IMG/VR virus record: IMGVR_UViG_3300025104_000001
Location: 1 to 64,000 of that record
DNA length: 64,000 nt
Strand: one strand, 5' to 3'
Source: a virus
Under the pieces are notes generated by a model. That model was given only the letters and a program-made list of their open reading frames with translations. It was not told the origin of the DNA and did not search any database. The position numbers and the translations under genes were made by a program. Within the stretch, counting starts at the first letter, position 1; every line of letters begins with the position of its first letter. Below, one piece after another: positions 49,204-56,917 of the stretch.

Positions 49204-49353
49204 ATGCTGAAAGACTTCATTATGTGGATGCAAGAACCCGGCAAATGGAATGACGTCATGGTTATTTGCGGTGTGGTTATTATTGTTTCTTTGATCGGCA
49301 TAATTGTCTGCGAAAAGATTGAAAAGCGTAAAGCTTGGAAAATGGGCCGATAG
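49204..49353 (+). CDS. Small single-pass membrane protein overlapping tRNA-Met
   Basis: 49 residues: short amphipathic start (LKDFIMWMQEPGKW), one membrane helix (VMVICGVVIIVSLIGIIV) and a basic tail. Its stop codon TAG lies inside the tRNA-Met gene, so the two share 10 bases and one transcript. Function unknown. Confidence 0.55.
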   Translation: MLKDFIMWMQEPGKWNDVMVICGVVIIVSLIGIIVCEKIEKRKAWKMGR

Positions 49354-49420
49354 CTTAGTGGCCTAAAGCAGCGGCCTCATAAGCCGTTGATCCTGGGTTC
49401 AAATCCCAGTCGGCCCACCA
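49344..49420 (+). tRNA. tRNA-Met (anticodon CAT)
   Basis: Acceptor GGGCCGA/TCGGCCC, D-arm AGCTTAG...GCAG, anticodon arm CGGC-CTCATAA-GCCG, T-arm CTGGG-TTCAAAT-CCCAG, A73, CCA. Could also be a lysidine-type tRNA-Ile(CAT). The only tRNA on the plus strand. Confidence 0.93.
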
Positions 49421-49446
49421 AAAATTGATTGAAGGAGGAAAGCAGG

Positions 49447-49635
49447 ATGGTGCATGAAGCAGGAAAGGGCGATGCGCCTCGTAAAGTACGAGACGACAAA
49501 GCCTATTCAGAAGGTTGGGATCGAATCTTTGGAGCTAAACGTGGCAAAGCAAAAGGAAACAATGAAGGTGAAGGTTCCCAAGCCAAGGAACCATCTAGTC
49601 GTGCCAGCGAAAACCAAAAAAGCGGGCAAACATAA
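49447..49635 (+). CDS. Small conserved phage protein (KGDAPR...WDRIFG)
   Basis: 62 residues from ATG 49447 with AAGGAGG. The pattern KGDAPRKVRDDKAYSEGWDRIFG recurs in many large phages as a short protein of unknown function; the tail is polar and disordered. Overlaps the next small gene by 74 bases, which is also a commonly associated type. Confidence 0.65.
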   Translation: MVHEAGKGDAPRKVRDDKAYSEGWDRIFGAKRGKAKGNNEGEGSQAKEPSSRASENQKSGQT

Positions 49636-49684
49636 AGACAAAAAACGTGAGATAAAATATAAGCACATTGAAGAACATGTTTAG
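49562..49684 (+). CDS. Very small basic phage protein (PRNHLVVPAK...KAGKHKDKK)
   Basis: 40 residues: VKVPKPRNHLVVPAKTKKAGKHKDKK. It matches the style of NPLV-AMRKAGSHKKS mini-proteins found beside the preceding gene in other phages. ATG with AAAGGAAAC upstream. Overlapping reading frames here are unusual but both patterns are recognisable. Confidence 0.55.
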   Translation: MKVKVPKPRNHLVVPAKTKKAGKHKDKKREIKYKHIEEHV

Positions 49685-49889
49685 ACCGAATCCTTATCCT
49701 TGGGTTGAAATCGTTGATCCTAAGCCAGAGCCCACATTTACCTTAGATCAAATCATAGAGAAAATGGTCGAGATGTTTGGTGACAATGTAGCCGATCCAG
49801 ACCATCATCCTCTTATTACGAAATATCAATTCAAGCTTGCTAAGCTTGAATTAACCCGCCAATTTGTTGTGGTGGAACCCCAAGTTTGA
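49677..49889 (+). CDS. Hypothetical protein
   Basis: 70 residues from ATG 49677 (MFRPNPYPWVEIVDPKPEP), then an acidic helix and PLITKYQFKLAKLELTR. Weak ribosome-binding site; probably coupled to the preceding gene, which it overlaps by 8 bases. Its 3' end overlaps the antisense membrane/coiled-coil gene by 39 bases. No domain recognised. Confidence 0.5.
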   Translation: MFRPNPYPWVEIVDPKPEPTFTLDQIIEKMVEMFGDNVADPDHHPLITKYQFKLAKLELTRQFVVVEPQV

Positions 49890-50219
49890 TTCGTGACGAT
49901 ATGCTTGTGCCAAGGCACGCTCCAATTCGTCGATGCGCTTGTTTGCTTCGCGTAGTTGCTCCATAAGCTCAAGATTCTGTATATGCAGATCTGAAAGCTG
50001 TTTTCTAGTTCTGTCAAGTTCGTCGCTAAGAAGCTTAATTTGTTGCATCAAGCTTTCAACTTGAGCAATCTGGATGTCGCTTTGATTTTTCTTTTCTTCA
50101 ACATCGGTTTTTTTAATCTTAAGCCAGACACCCAGAATTAAGATTCCGAGGCTGACTATGAAGCTCAAAGATGCTGGCAGATGTTGTAAGGTATTGCCTA
50201 AGTCGAGTGCAAGTTCCAT
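49851..50219 (-). CDS. Membrane-anchored coiled-coil protein, candidate i-spanin/lysis protein
   Basis: 122 residues: a short N-terminus, one membrane helix (SFIVSLGILILGVWL), then a long coiled coil (ESLMQQIKLLSDELDRTRKQL...). This is the architecture of inner-membrane spanins (Rz-type). It is alone on the minus strand among early plus-strand genes, with its own late-type box at 50249, which fits lysis timing. No outer-membrane partner with a lipobox is apparent nearby. Assignment is by architecture only. Confidence 0.5.
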   Translation of the reverse strand: MELALDLGNTLQHLPASLSFIVSLGILILGVWLKIKKTDVEEKKNQSDIQIAQVESLMQQIKLLSDELDRTRKQLSDLHIQNLELMEQLREANKRIDELERALAQAYRHESNLGFHHNKLAG

Positions 50220-50248
50220 TGAGAAGACCTAAGATAAATTCACCAGAA

Positions 50249-50256
50249 TATTTATG
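50249..50256 (-). promoter_or_regulatory. Putative late promoter CATAAATA
   Basis: One mismatch from the late box, 30 bases upstream of the membrane/coiled-coil gene and divergent from an early promoter. Confidence 0.5.
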
Positions 50257-50261
50257 AGGTA

Positions 50262-50290
50262 CTAGACAAGCACAGAACCTATGTTATAAT
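50262..50290 (+). promoter_or_regulatory. Early promoter CTAGACA-N16-TATAAT
   Basis: -35-like 50262-50268 and -10 50285-50290; clear example of the recurrent early element. Confidence 0.75.
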
Positions 50291-50314
50291 GTAGGCATGA
50301 ATGAGGGAAACATT

Positions 50315-50593
50315 ATGGACAAGACCGAATCGGAAGTTCGTCAAATTCTTATCGAAGCTATGAAGGCTCAGCTTGAGAACCCTACCAGGTCTTATTCCAA
50401 CAGTGAATCATCCTTTGTTGCCTGCCGTCTGCGTAAATCGGGTTACCCCGGAGTCGCTGCACGTTATTGGGCTTGGACTTGCGGCCCCGAGAACCGTGAA
50501 GAATTCGGTGATGAGATTTATGAGCTTCAGATGAAGCTCAAGGAAATTGACAGGGAATTTGTTATGCCTGATTGGGGTACCTATGGAACTTGA
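50315..50593 (+). CDS. Hypothetical early protein
   Basis: 92 residues. ATG 50315 follows GAGGGAAAC; an ATG at 50297 is too close to the promoter -10. Contains ESEVRQILIEAMKAQLENP and GVAARYWAWTCGPENREEF. No domain recognised. First gene of an early transcript leading to pseT. Confidence 0.6.
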   Translation: MDKTESEVRQILIEAMKAQLENPTRSYSNSESSFVACRLRKSGYPGVAARYWAWTCGPENREEFGDEIYELQMKLKEIDREFVMPDWGTYGT

Positions 50594-50671
50594 GGAACAA
50601 CATGGGTAGCCTGAGTCTGGCTACTGGGCGAACCGTGGTTATATGAATCGTTCAAGACTGGCAAAGACTGT

Positions 50672-50776
50672 ATGAACATGAACAAGATAATCCAAACAGC
50701 GTATGACCAAGGATTCGACGCTGGTCGCCGTGAGACCAAGCTGCGGGTGGAACAATCCTTGAAGAATATTTACTGA
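50672..50776 (+). CDS. Mini-protein (34 residues)
   Basis: MNKIIQTAYDQGFDAGRRETKLRVEQ forms one charged amphipathic helix. No ribosome-binding site of note. It lies in an otherwise empty gap between two early genes. Weak support, listed for completeness. Confidence 0.35.
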   Translation: MNMNKIIQTAYDQGFDAGRRETKLRVEQSLKNIY

Positions 50777-50791
50777 TCTTTGCTGATTTCT

Positions 50792-50822
50792 CTAGACGTG
50801 TTCTTTGGCTGATGCATATAAT
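50792..50822 (+). promoter_or_regulatory. Early promoter CTAGACG-N18-TATAAT
   Basis: -35-like 50792-50798, -10 50817-50822. Feeds the small gene at 50862 and pseT. Confidence 0.65.
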
Positions 50823-50861
50823 GAAGGCATACAGTGAACGAAACATCAAAAGGGGTTTGAA

Positions 50862-51032
50862 GTGAACAACGTTAAGAATTTTGCCATGGAACTGGAACAA
50901 GAAGTTCGTCAGTATATCGAAGCCGAGGGCACGGAGCTTGTTCGCCAAGCCTACAATGCACCTGAAGGTTTGACTCTGGACGAGCTGGTTGAATGTTGTG
51001 TGGGCGTAGAATATCAGAACGCTTTCAAGTAA
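50862..51032 (+). CDS. Small acidic early protein
   Basis: 56 residues from GTG 50862 (AAGGGG upstream). Acidic helices: FAMELEQEVRQYIEAEG and LTLDELVECCVGVEYQ. No known family. Six bases before pseT. Confidence 0.55.
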   Translation: MNNVKNFAMELEQEVRQYIEAEGTELVRQAYNAPEGLTLDELVECCVGVEYQNAFK

Positions 51033-51038
51033 GGAAAC

Positions 51039-51941
51039 ATGATGCGAGCAATTGTGACCGTGGGGGTTTCGGCCTCGGGTAAGTCGACTTGGGCGTCGGA
51101 CTTTATCAAAGCTGAGGCCTCCAAGGGCGTTATTTGGCAGCGCATTGAACGAGATTGTATCCGCAGGGGTATCTTGATTGAAAAGGGTATCGCTGCGGAA
51201 CTGGAATGGGACAAATGGAATTGGAAATGGGAAAAGGAAGTGAGTGAGCGCGCAGACAAAATACTGGAAGCCGCTGCTCAATCACGCGCCAACGTTATTA
51301 TCTCTGACACCAACCTGAACAAAGAACGACGGAAGAGTCTGATTCAGAAGCTCAAGGAATTTGGCTACACCGTAGACGTTCGACCCTTTCCTATCTCGTT
51401 TGAGGAAGCTGTTAAACGTGACGCCAAGCGCAAGAACGGTGTGGGCGTTTCTGTTCTGGCATCTCAGTTTGAGCAATGGAACAAGCAATTCGTCACTCAG
51501 TATGAAGGCACTAAGGGTGCTCCCAAGGCCATCATCGTTGATATTGACGGCACGTTGGCACAAATGAATCGTGACCGTGGCCCGTTTGAATGGGACAAGG
51601 TTGAACAAGACAAGCTGGATGAAGAAGTGGCAGCAATCGTCAAAGCTCTGGAAAGCTCTGGAGAATGGAAGATTGTTGTTCTGTCGGGTCGCGATGGCGT
51701 CTGCCGTCCTCAAATCGAACGGTGGCTGGCACGGCACGAAATTCGGTACAGCGACTTCTTCATGCGTGCTGAAGGCGATATGCGTAAGGATTCGGTCATC
51801 AAATCAGAAATCTTCTGGTGTGATGTTGCTCCGAAATATGACGTTAAAATGGTCATTGATGGCCGTCCTCAGGTCACCCGTATGTGGCGCAGCATTGGTC
51901 TGAAAGTGCTTCAGGTGGGTAACCCTTACATTGAATTTTGA
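51039..51941 (+). CDS. pseT: Polynucleotide kinase/3'-phosphatase PseT
   Basis: 300 residues (T4 301). Repairs RNA or DNA ends: the N-terminal kinase has P-loop GVSASGKST (9-17); the C-terminal HAD phosphatase has IVDIDGTLA (Asp168, Asp170) and VVLSGRDG. In T4 it works with RNA ligase 1 to mend tRNAs cut by host anticodon nucleases. No clear rnlA is in the window, but a ligase-like enzyme is at 4.5 kb and there are many tRNA genes. Confidence 0.96.
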   Translation: MMRAIVTVGVSASGKSTWASDFIKAEASKGVIWQRIERDCIRRGILIEKGIAAELEWDKWNWKWEKEVSERADKILEAAAQSRANVIISDTNLNKERRKSLIQKLKEFGYTVDVRPFPISFEEAVKRDAKRKNGVGVSVLASQFEQWNKQFVTQYEGTKGAPKAIIVDIDGTLAQMNRDRGPFEWDKVEQDKLDEEVAAIVKALESSGEWKIVVLSGRDGVCRPQIERWLARHEIRYSDFFMRAEGDMRKDSVIKSEIFWCDVAPKYDVKMVIDGRPQVTRMWRSIGLKVLQVGNPYIEF

Positions 51942-51988
51942 GTTGTTTTATAATTGGATTTTCAACGTAGACAAAAAGGAACACCTAT

Positions 51989-52465
51989 ATGAAAAACGAA
52001 GCCCTTCAAGCAATCAACCAAAGCCTAGAATCGCTGGCTAGTATGGTCAAATATCTTGATGCTCGCATGAATGCCCTTGAGGATCGTGTGGCCAAGCCAG
52101 TAGCTAAAGTTCGTAATGACGAAAAGAGTCCTCTGATTGTTCGGCATTCACGTTACTTTGATGGGTTCGGTGGGGTGGAAGCCAGGGGCGGCGTGACATA
52201 CGTCTTTGAACTAAACTACAAGAACCGAACCGCCAAGGTGGGTATTGCGGTGTGTTCTCTGAAGGAAAATTTCAACAAGGCCACGGGTCGCAAACTTGCT
52301 GAGGATCGTCTGAAGACCGATCCTATCGTTTTTGGGTACAGCGCGCCTAGCTATGTTGGTCTTGTGGATGCCTTTTGGGACGCTGTGACTCTTGATTCTG
52401 CTAGTATGTCTAAGGACAACCGGCGCATCATCAAAAACATCAAAACAAACTACCTGATTTACTGA
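51989..52465 (+). CDS. Hypothetical protein with N-terminal coiled coil
   Basis: 158 residues: helix ESLASMVKYLDARMNALEDRV, then a beta-rich domain (SPLIVRHSRYFDGFGG, GGVTYVFELNYKNRTAKVGIAVC). No recognised family. A -10-like TATAAT is at 51949-51954. Located between pseT and the exonuclease. Confidence 0.6.
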   Translation: MKNEALQAINQSLESLASMVKYLDARMNALEDRVAKPVAKVRNDEKSPLIVRHSRYFDGFGGVEARGGVTYVFELNYKNRTAKVGIAVCSLKENFNKATGRKLAEDRLKTDPIVFGYSAPSYVGLVDAFWDAVTLDSASMSKDNRRIIKNIKTNYLIY

Positions 52466-52469
52466 TTTA

Positions 52470-53114
52470 ATGCATACATATAACAAGGATGGAATAGGCC
52501 GTTTCTATTCTACTCCTAAAGGAGACTATCCCTCGGTTACTACTGTTCTTGGAGCTTATGGTGACGACACCGGGCTCCAAGAATGGCGCGATAAGATTGG
52601 TGCTGAAAATGCAGATCGAATCGTGAAAGAGTCAACGGACATTGGTTCTCATCTTCACTATCTTTTTGAATGTCTACTGCGAAAAGTTGACGCCAAAAAG
52701 TCGGAAACGCCCGAAGAGAAGAAAGCAGAACAAATGTTCAAGGTAGCCAAACCCAAGCTGCTAAAAATTGTTGACCAAGTTCTTTACATGGAAGAACCTG
52801 TATGGTCTGATACGTTCAGAATCGCTGGCAGGTTTGACATGCTATGCAGAACGAAAGAAGGCAAGATTGCGCTGGTAGATTACAAGAATACAAGGCGTAG
52901 CAAGTCTAAGGAAGAAATTTCCTCCTATAGACTACAACTTGCCTTCTATGTTAGAATGATTAAGGAAACGTTGGGGATAGACGTTGAAGAACAGAAGATC
53001 TTTATGGTAAATCGTGAAGGCTTCGTACAGGTATTTAACTTCTATGAACACGAAACACCTAGATCAGAGCTTGTTGCTATCAGGAAAAACTTTTGGGAAA
53101 AGTACGGTTACTAA
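52470..53114 (+). CDS. PD-(D/E)XK exonuclease
   Basis: 214 residues. RecB/Cas4-type nuclease core: GRFDMLCRTKEGKIALVDYKNTRR gives the D...D-x-K set (Asp at FDM, Asp and Lys at VDYK), followed by YRLQLAFYV, the conserved QxxxY-like motif. The N-terminus RFYSTPKGDYPSVTTVLG is typical of phage versions. Probably processes DNA ends in recombination; no iron-sulfur cysteines are seen. Confidence 0.82.
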   Translation: MHTYNKDGIGRFYSTPKGDYPSVTTVLGAYGDDTGLQEWRDKIGAENADRIVKESTDIGSHLHYLFECLLRKVDAKKSETPEEKKAEQMFKVAKPKLLKIVDQVLYMEEPVWSDTFRIAGRFDMLCRTKEGKIALVDYKNTRRSKSKEEISSYRLQLAFYVRMIKETLGIDVEEQKIFMVNREGFVQVFNFYEHETPRSELVAIRKNFWEKYGY

Positions 53115-53613
53115 ACTGTTTCTCATTATGATTCTTCTATTGGGCTCTCTAATTCCTTCACATGCTTCAAACTACAAAGCGATTGACGCCATTGAAGCCC
53201 TGTCAAATGCAAACAAAGAAATGGTTTGTCTGGCTAAGGTCATTTATGATGAAGCACGAGGTGAAACGCCTCGTGGCATGCAAGCCGTTGCCCACGTTGT
53301 TTTGAATCGAGCAAAACATCAAGACTACCCTGGTACAATCTGCGGCGTTGCATATCAAAAGCATCGTGGCGTTTGTCAATTCAGCGGAATGTGCAAAAAG
53401 AAGACTAAGCAGTTTGATGCCGAGTCTTTGAATGTAGCATATAGAGTTTTGGTTTTGAAGGACGTAAAAGACCCAACCCGAGGCGCAACACACTTTCACA
53501 ATGATACCACATCACCGCCATGGAGCAAAACATATGTCAGAACAGCAAGAATTGGAAAACACACTTTCTATAAACCAGGCTATCGACAAAATCCAAGTAG
53601 TCGAGGAGATTGA
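53044..53613 (+). CDS. SleB-type cell-wall hydrolase with signal peptide
   Basis: About 189 residues. A hydrophobic signal segment (LFLIMILLLGSLIPSHA) precedes a SleB/lysozyme-like amidase domain: CLAKVIYDEARGE (catalytic Glu), AVAHVVLNRA, YPGTICGV and CQFSGMC. Cleaves peptidoglycan; a signal peptide suggests sec-dependent export as in SAR or secreted endolysins. The start is uncertain: ATG 53044 overlaps the exonuclease gene; ATG 53128 would give a very short signal. Overlaps gene 33 at its end by 80 bases. Confidence 0.8.
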   Translation: MNTKHLDQSLLLSGKTFGKSTVTKLFLIMILLLGSLIPSHASNYKAIDAIEALSNANKEMVCLAKVIYDEARGETPRGMQAVAHVVLNRAKHQDYPGTICGVAYQKHRGVCQFSGMCKKKTKQFDAESLNVAYRVLVLKDVKDPTRGATHFHNDTTSPPWSKTYVRTARIGKHTFYKPGYRQNPSSRGD

Positions 53614-53800
53614 GAAGATGGCTCTTGAGAAGAAAATTGACTACATTTCCGCAGCCTTAGAACTCGCTCGAAAATTGGATTGGGACCCTGCTTGGATTGC
53701 TCCTTATATCACCGGATCTCTCAAAGAGAAAATCCGTGTAGAAGGTGAAGCACAGGGGCTGTTGAAAAGGACCAGTAGACCCCAGGTGTTGTTTGAATGA
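53534..53800 (+). CDS. 33: Late-transcription coactivator gp33
   Basis: 88 residues. Bridges RNA polymerase to the gp45 clamp. The core VEEIEKMALEKKIDYISAALELARKL...AWIAPYITGSLKEKIRVEGEAQGLL aligns with T4 gp33 (IIEKMVEEFGMSYLEA, IPSGIIEKIQSEA). Start ATG 53534 lies inside the hydrolase gene. Order 33-59-32 is as in T4. Confidence 0.85.
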   Translation: MSEQQELENTLSINQAIDKIQVVEEIEKMALEKKIDYISAALELARKLDWDPAWIAPYITGSLKEKIRVEGEAQGLLKRTSRPQVLFE

Positions 53801-54366
53801 CGGGACAAGAGCTTTATCAAATCTTTTTGGGAATGAAGCTCCATTTCACCCAGAAGTCCTATGACTATTTGACATATGGGCCTAAGCGGGTTGATGCGGC
53901 TTCAATGGGCAAATATTATGTCTTGTCTAGTGCCTTAGGACGAAAGTTTGCTACGAGAGAAGCTCTAGAGACTCGTCTGATTGCATTGTTCAAGAACAAG
54001 GTTTGCTGGCTGAACGAAATCTCGACGCCAGAAGCTGAAAAAGCTGAAGCCAAGCATCGCTCGGACCTTAACTGTTTTTCGTACAATTTTGAGAACCACT
54101 TGTCCTTGATTAAAGAGCAATATCCTGATATGATTAGTGTTGTTCGAGTGAACAACGCCTTCGAGGTTCCACCTATTGGGAGGATGCTACTGAACAAGGA
54201 AATCAATATCGAGACATACTGTGCACTTGATTATCTGTTGGACTTTTCAAGACACATCAACGATCTTGTCTGGAAGGCAGAGAAACTTAGGATTGAAAAA
54301 TACAAGGCTTTCTTCACACCAGATAAGGCCAAGATAGCGAAAATTGCCAAGCCTTTCTTCGCATAG
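53797..54366 (+). CDS. 59: Helicase loader gp59
   Basis: 189 residues (T4 217). Loads helicase gp41 onto forked or gp32-coated DNA. Start LYQIFLGMKLHFTQKSYDYLTYG matches KLYLMIKQHMNGKYDVIKYNW of T4; the central FKNKVCWLNEIS and C-terminal DFSRHINDLVWKAEKLRIEKYKAFF fit too. ATGA overlap with gene 33. Confidence 0.85.
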   Translation: MTGQELYQIFLGMKLHFTQKSYDYLTYGPKRVDAASMGKYYVLSSALGRKFATREALETRLIALFKNKVCWLNEISTPEAEKAEAKHRSDLNCFSYNFENHLSLIKEQYPDMISVVRVNNAFEVPPIGRMLLNKEINIETYCALDYLLDFSRHINDLVWKAEKLRIEKYKAFFTPDKAKIAKIAKPFFA

Positions 54367-54474
54367 ATATCTAGGTACATCATTGCAAACGTGGATAAAA
54401 TATGTTACACTAAACATTCAGTTGCTTACATCATGCATTTCGTGGATCATTCAATTTTTAAGGAGTAAACATTT

Positions 54475-55422
54475 ATGACAATCAATCGCTCAGCTCTTCG
54501 CCGCAGTACCGCTCAAACCCTTCTAAAGAAAATTCAAGAAGCATCAGTTAAGAAAGGCGAATCTCAAGGTTCAGACGACCGCTTTTGGCAACCCACTGTT
54601 GATAGCAACGGCAATGGTTTCGCCGTGATTCGTTTCCTTCCATCAAAGACAGAAGACACTCTTCCATTTGTCAAGACTTATAGCCATGGCTTCAAGGTCG
54701 GCTCTAAGTGGTTCATTGAAGAATGCCCTACTACAATCGGCGAGAAGTGCCCCGTTTGTGATGCAAACTCTGAACTCTGGAACAGCGGTTATGAGAACGA
54801 CAAGAAAACGGTTCGTGAGCGCAAGCGTCGCCTACGTTTCGTGAGCAATATCATGGTTATCAAGGATCCCAAAAATCCTGAAAACGAGGGCAAGATCTTC
54901 CTGTTCGGTTATGGTCAGAAGATCTATGACAAGCTAGTGACCGCCATGAATCCCCCAGAAGAATACGGCGAGGATCCTCGTGACCCATTCGGCTTTTTCG
55001 ATGGCTGTGTGGTCAAGCTGAAAATCAAGAACAAGGACGGCTATCGTAATTATGATGACACTACAGTTGAACCCGCATCAGACTTGTATGACGGTGACGA
55101 AGAAAAGCTGATGGAAGTCCTAGAGAAGATGTATGACCTCAGTGAATTCACCGATCCTAAGAAGTTCAAGTCCTATGAGCAGTTGAAGACTCGTTTTTCA
55201 CAAGTGTTAGGTGAAGATGCTCCTGCAAAACAGGACAACGATGAAGACGACGCTCCTCGTAGCACAGGTCGTGAATACGGCGCTGCTGCAAGACATAAGG
55301 ACGAGACTCCTCCGTGGGATGATGAAGAAAAGCCTAAGGCTAAGGTTGACTCCAAGCCAAAGGCAGCTGTTGAAGATGACGATGATTTGGCATTCTTCAA
55401 GTCGCTCGCTGAAGACGAATAA
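54475..55422 (+). CDS. 32: Single-stranded DNA-binding protein gp32
   Basis: 315 residues (T4 301). Zinc site His71, Cys84, Cys92, Cys95 (HGFKVGS...CPTTIGEKCPVC) matches T4 spacing. Basic N-terminal LAST-like region and a long acidic C-terminus (DDEEKPK, DDDDLAFFKSLAEDE) that recruits partners. An AAGGAG lies 8 bases before the ATG; leader of about 100 bases could hold the known autoregulatory fold, but I see no obvious pseudoknot. Confidence 0.97.
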   Translation: MTINRSALRRSTAQTLLKKIQEASVKKGESQGSDDRFWQPTVDSNGNGFAVIRFLPSKTEDTLPFVKTYSHGFKVGSKWFIEECPTTIGEKCPVCDANSELWNSGYENDKKTVRERKRRLRFVSNIMVIKDPKNPENEGKIFLFGYGQKIYDKLVTAMNPPEEYGEDPRDPFGFFDGCVVKLKIKNKDGYRNYDDTTVEPASDLYDGDEEKLMEVLEKMYDLSEFTDPKKFKSYEQLKTRFSQVLGEDAPAKQDNDEDDAPRSTGREYGAAARHKDETPPWDDEEKPKAKVDSKPKAAVEDDDDLAFFKSLAEDE

Positions 55423-55433
55423 TTAGCTGCCAT

Positions 55434-56863
55434 ATGGATAAAGATACCCTTGTTAACTTAAGTGTGCCTTCAATTGCAAAAAGGCCAGATGCTCAAAAGG
55501 CTCTGGCCTTTTTTACAGATTACCTACCAGAAGGTTCTTCGCTATCAGAGCGACATTACTGTTTGAAGAATTCACTTAAAGCTAGGCCAAAATGTGAGGT
55601 TTGTGGATCCGAGGTAAATTTCCAGCTAGGTAAATACAATCGTTTCTGCTCTAGGAAATGCAGCATTGCTTTTTACAAGAATGATGCTTCGATAAAGAAA
55701 AAGATTTCAGAATCAAATAAGAGATCAGCCGAGCAGGCTAAAGAAAAAAGAAAAGAAACCAATCTTAAAAGATACGGCGTCGAGTGTACTTTTACTACGA
55801 TTAACAATGACCGAAAAGCTAAGGGTCTAGTTTCTCCGTCTGTCTCCAAGAATGCGGATGTTTCTTCATTGCTGAGCGAATCCGTTCTGAGGGAAATGCA
55901 TCATGAGAAGAAGCTAAATTTGGTTGAGATTGCAAACGAACTGGGTGTTACCGAAAGGGCGATCTGGAATAGATTGAAGATGTTCTCAATAGAACAAATG
56001 TACTGGGGTGGTTCTTCTCTTGAGACTAGAATTTGCGACTTTCTAGAAGGCCTTGACGTGCAGTTCAAGAGGAATTACAAACCCGATTTTCTACAAGATA
56101 AAGAGATCGACATCTGGATTCCCGAATCTAAACTAGGAATAGAGATAAACGGCCTCTATTGGCATAGCGAACATAAAAGACCCAAAACATATTATCATGA
56201 TAAAGCCAAGACATGTCTTAACAACGGTGTCAGATTGATTCAATTTTGGGAGCATGAAATCATAGAAAAGGAAAAATTGGTCTTTTCTATGATTAGGAAT
56301 GCTGTTGGTAGGTCAGAAATAAAATTGAGTGCCAGAGACTGCATTGTTGTGGAGTCAACCAAAGCCGACAGAGAAACCATTAGAACATTCCTAGACGAAA
56401 ACCATCTAAAGGGCTATCATCATTATTCAAGGGCGTTTCTTTTAAAGAACAAAGATGGCGAGATTCTTTCAACCATGACCTTTTCAAAGCCGAGATTTTC
56501 GAAGAGTTCTGGGCTAGAATTGATTAGGTTTTGTTCAAAAATGAACACCACAATTCGAGGCGGGCCAGTAAATTGTGGAAACATTGTACATCTGTTCTTG
56601 AGTCTGATATAATGACCTATGCGGATTTGAGGTACTCTACAGGAAGCATTTACCGAGATGTGTTTGGTATGAAATTTGAAGGCGTAACATCACCTGGATT
56701 CTTTTGGGCAAATAGTAAACTAGAAACCAGGAATCGACTAACACTGATCAATCAGATCGTAAGAAATGAAGGTGAAACCCAGGAGGCCGCTGCCAGGAGA
56801 CTCGGGTGGTTTAAGGTTTTTGATTGCGGTAATCTGAAATTTTCCTCTAAGCGAGAAAGCTAG
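55434..56863 (+). pseudogene. EDxHD (Vsr-like) homing endonuclease, frameshifted
   Basis: Domains: a zinc-finger-like CEVCGSEVNF...CSRKC, a helical DNA-binding part with a helix-turn-helix (VEIANELGVTERAIWNRL), then the nuclease core EIDIWIPESKLGIEINGLYWHSE...LIQFWEHEI typical of Vsr-like EDxHD homing enzymes. The frame breaks at a G3 run near 56,560: ahead TTIRGGPVN, after it ASKLWKHCTSVLE continues the normal protein to 56863. One missing G would restore it. Sits between 32 and rnh, a typical intergenic homing site. Inactive as written unless frameshifting occurs. Confidence 0.82.
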
Positions 56864-56889
56864 GCAACTAGCCCTTTTTGCTTTATAAT
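56860..56889 (+). promoter_or_regulatory. Early promoter CTAGGCA-N17-TATAAT of rnh
   Basis: -35-like 56860-56866, -10 56884-56889. It overlaps the last bases of the endonuclease pseudogene, so the homing gene inserted just upstream of it. Confidence 0.65.
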
Positions 56890-56917
56890 GTAGGCTATTA
56901 CTTCGGAGGGTAGACTC

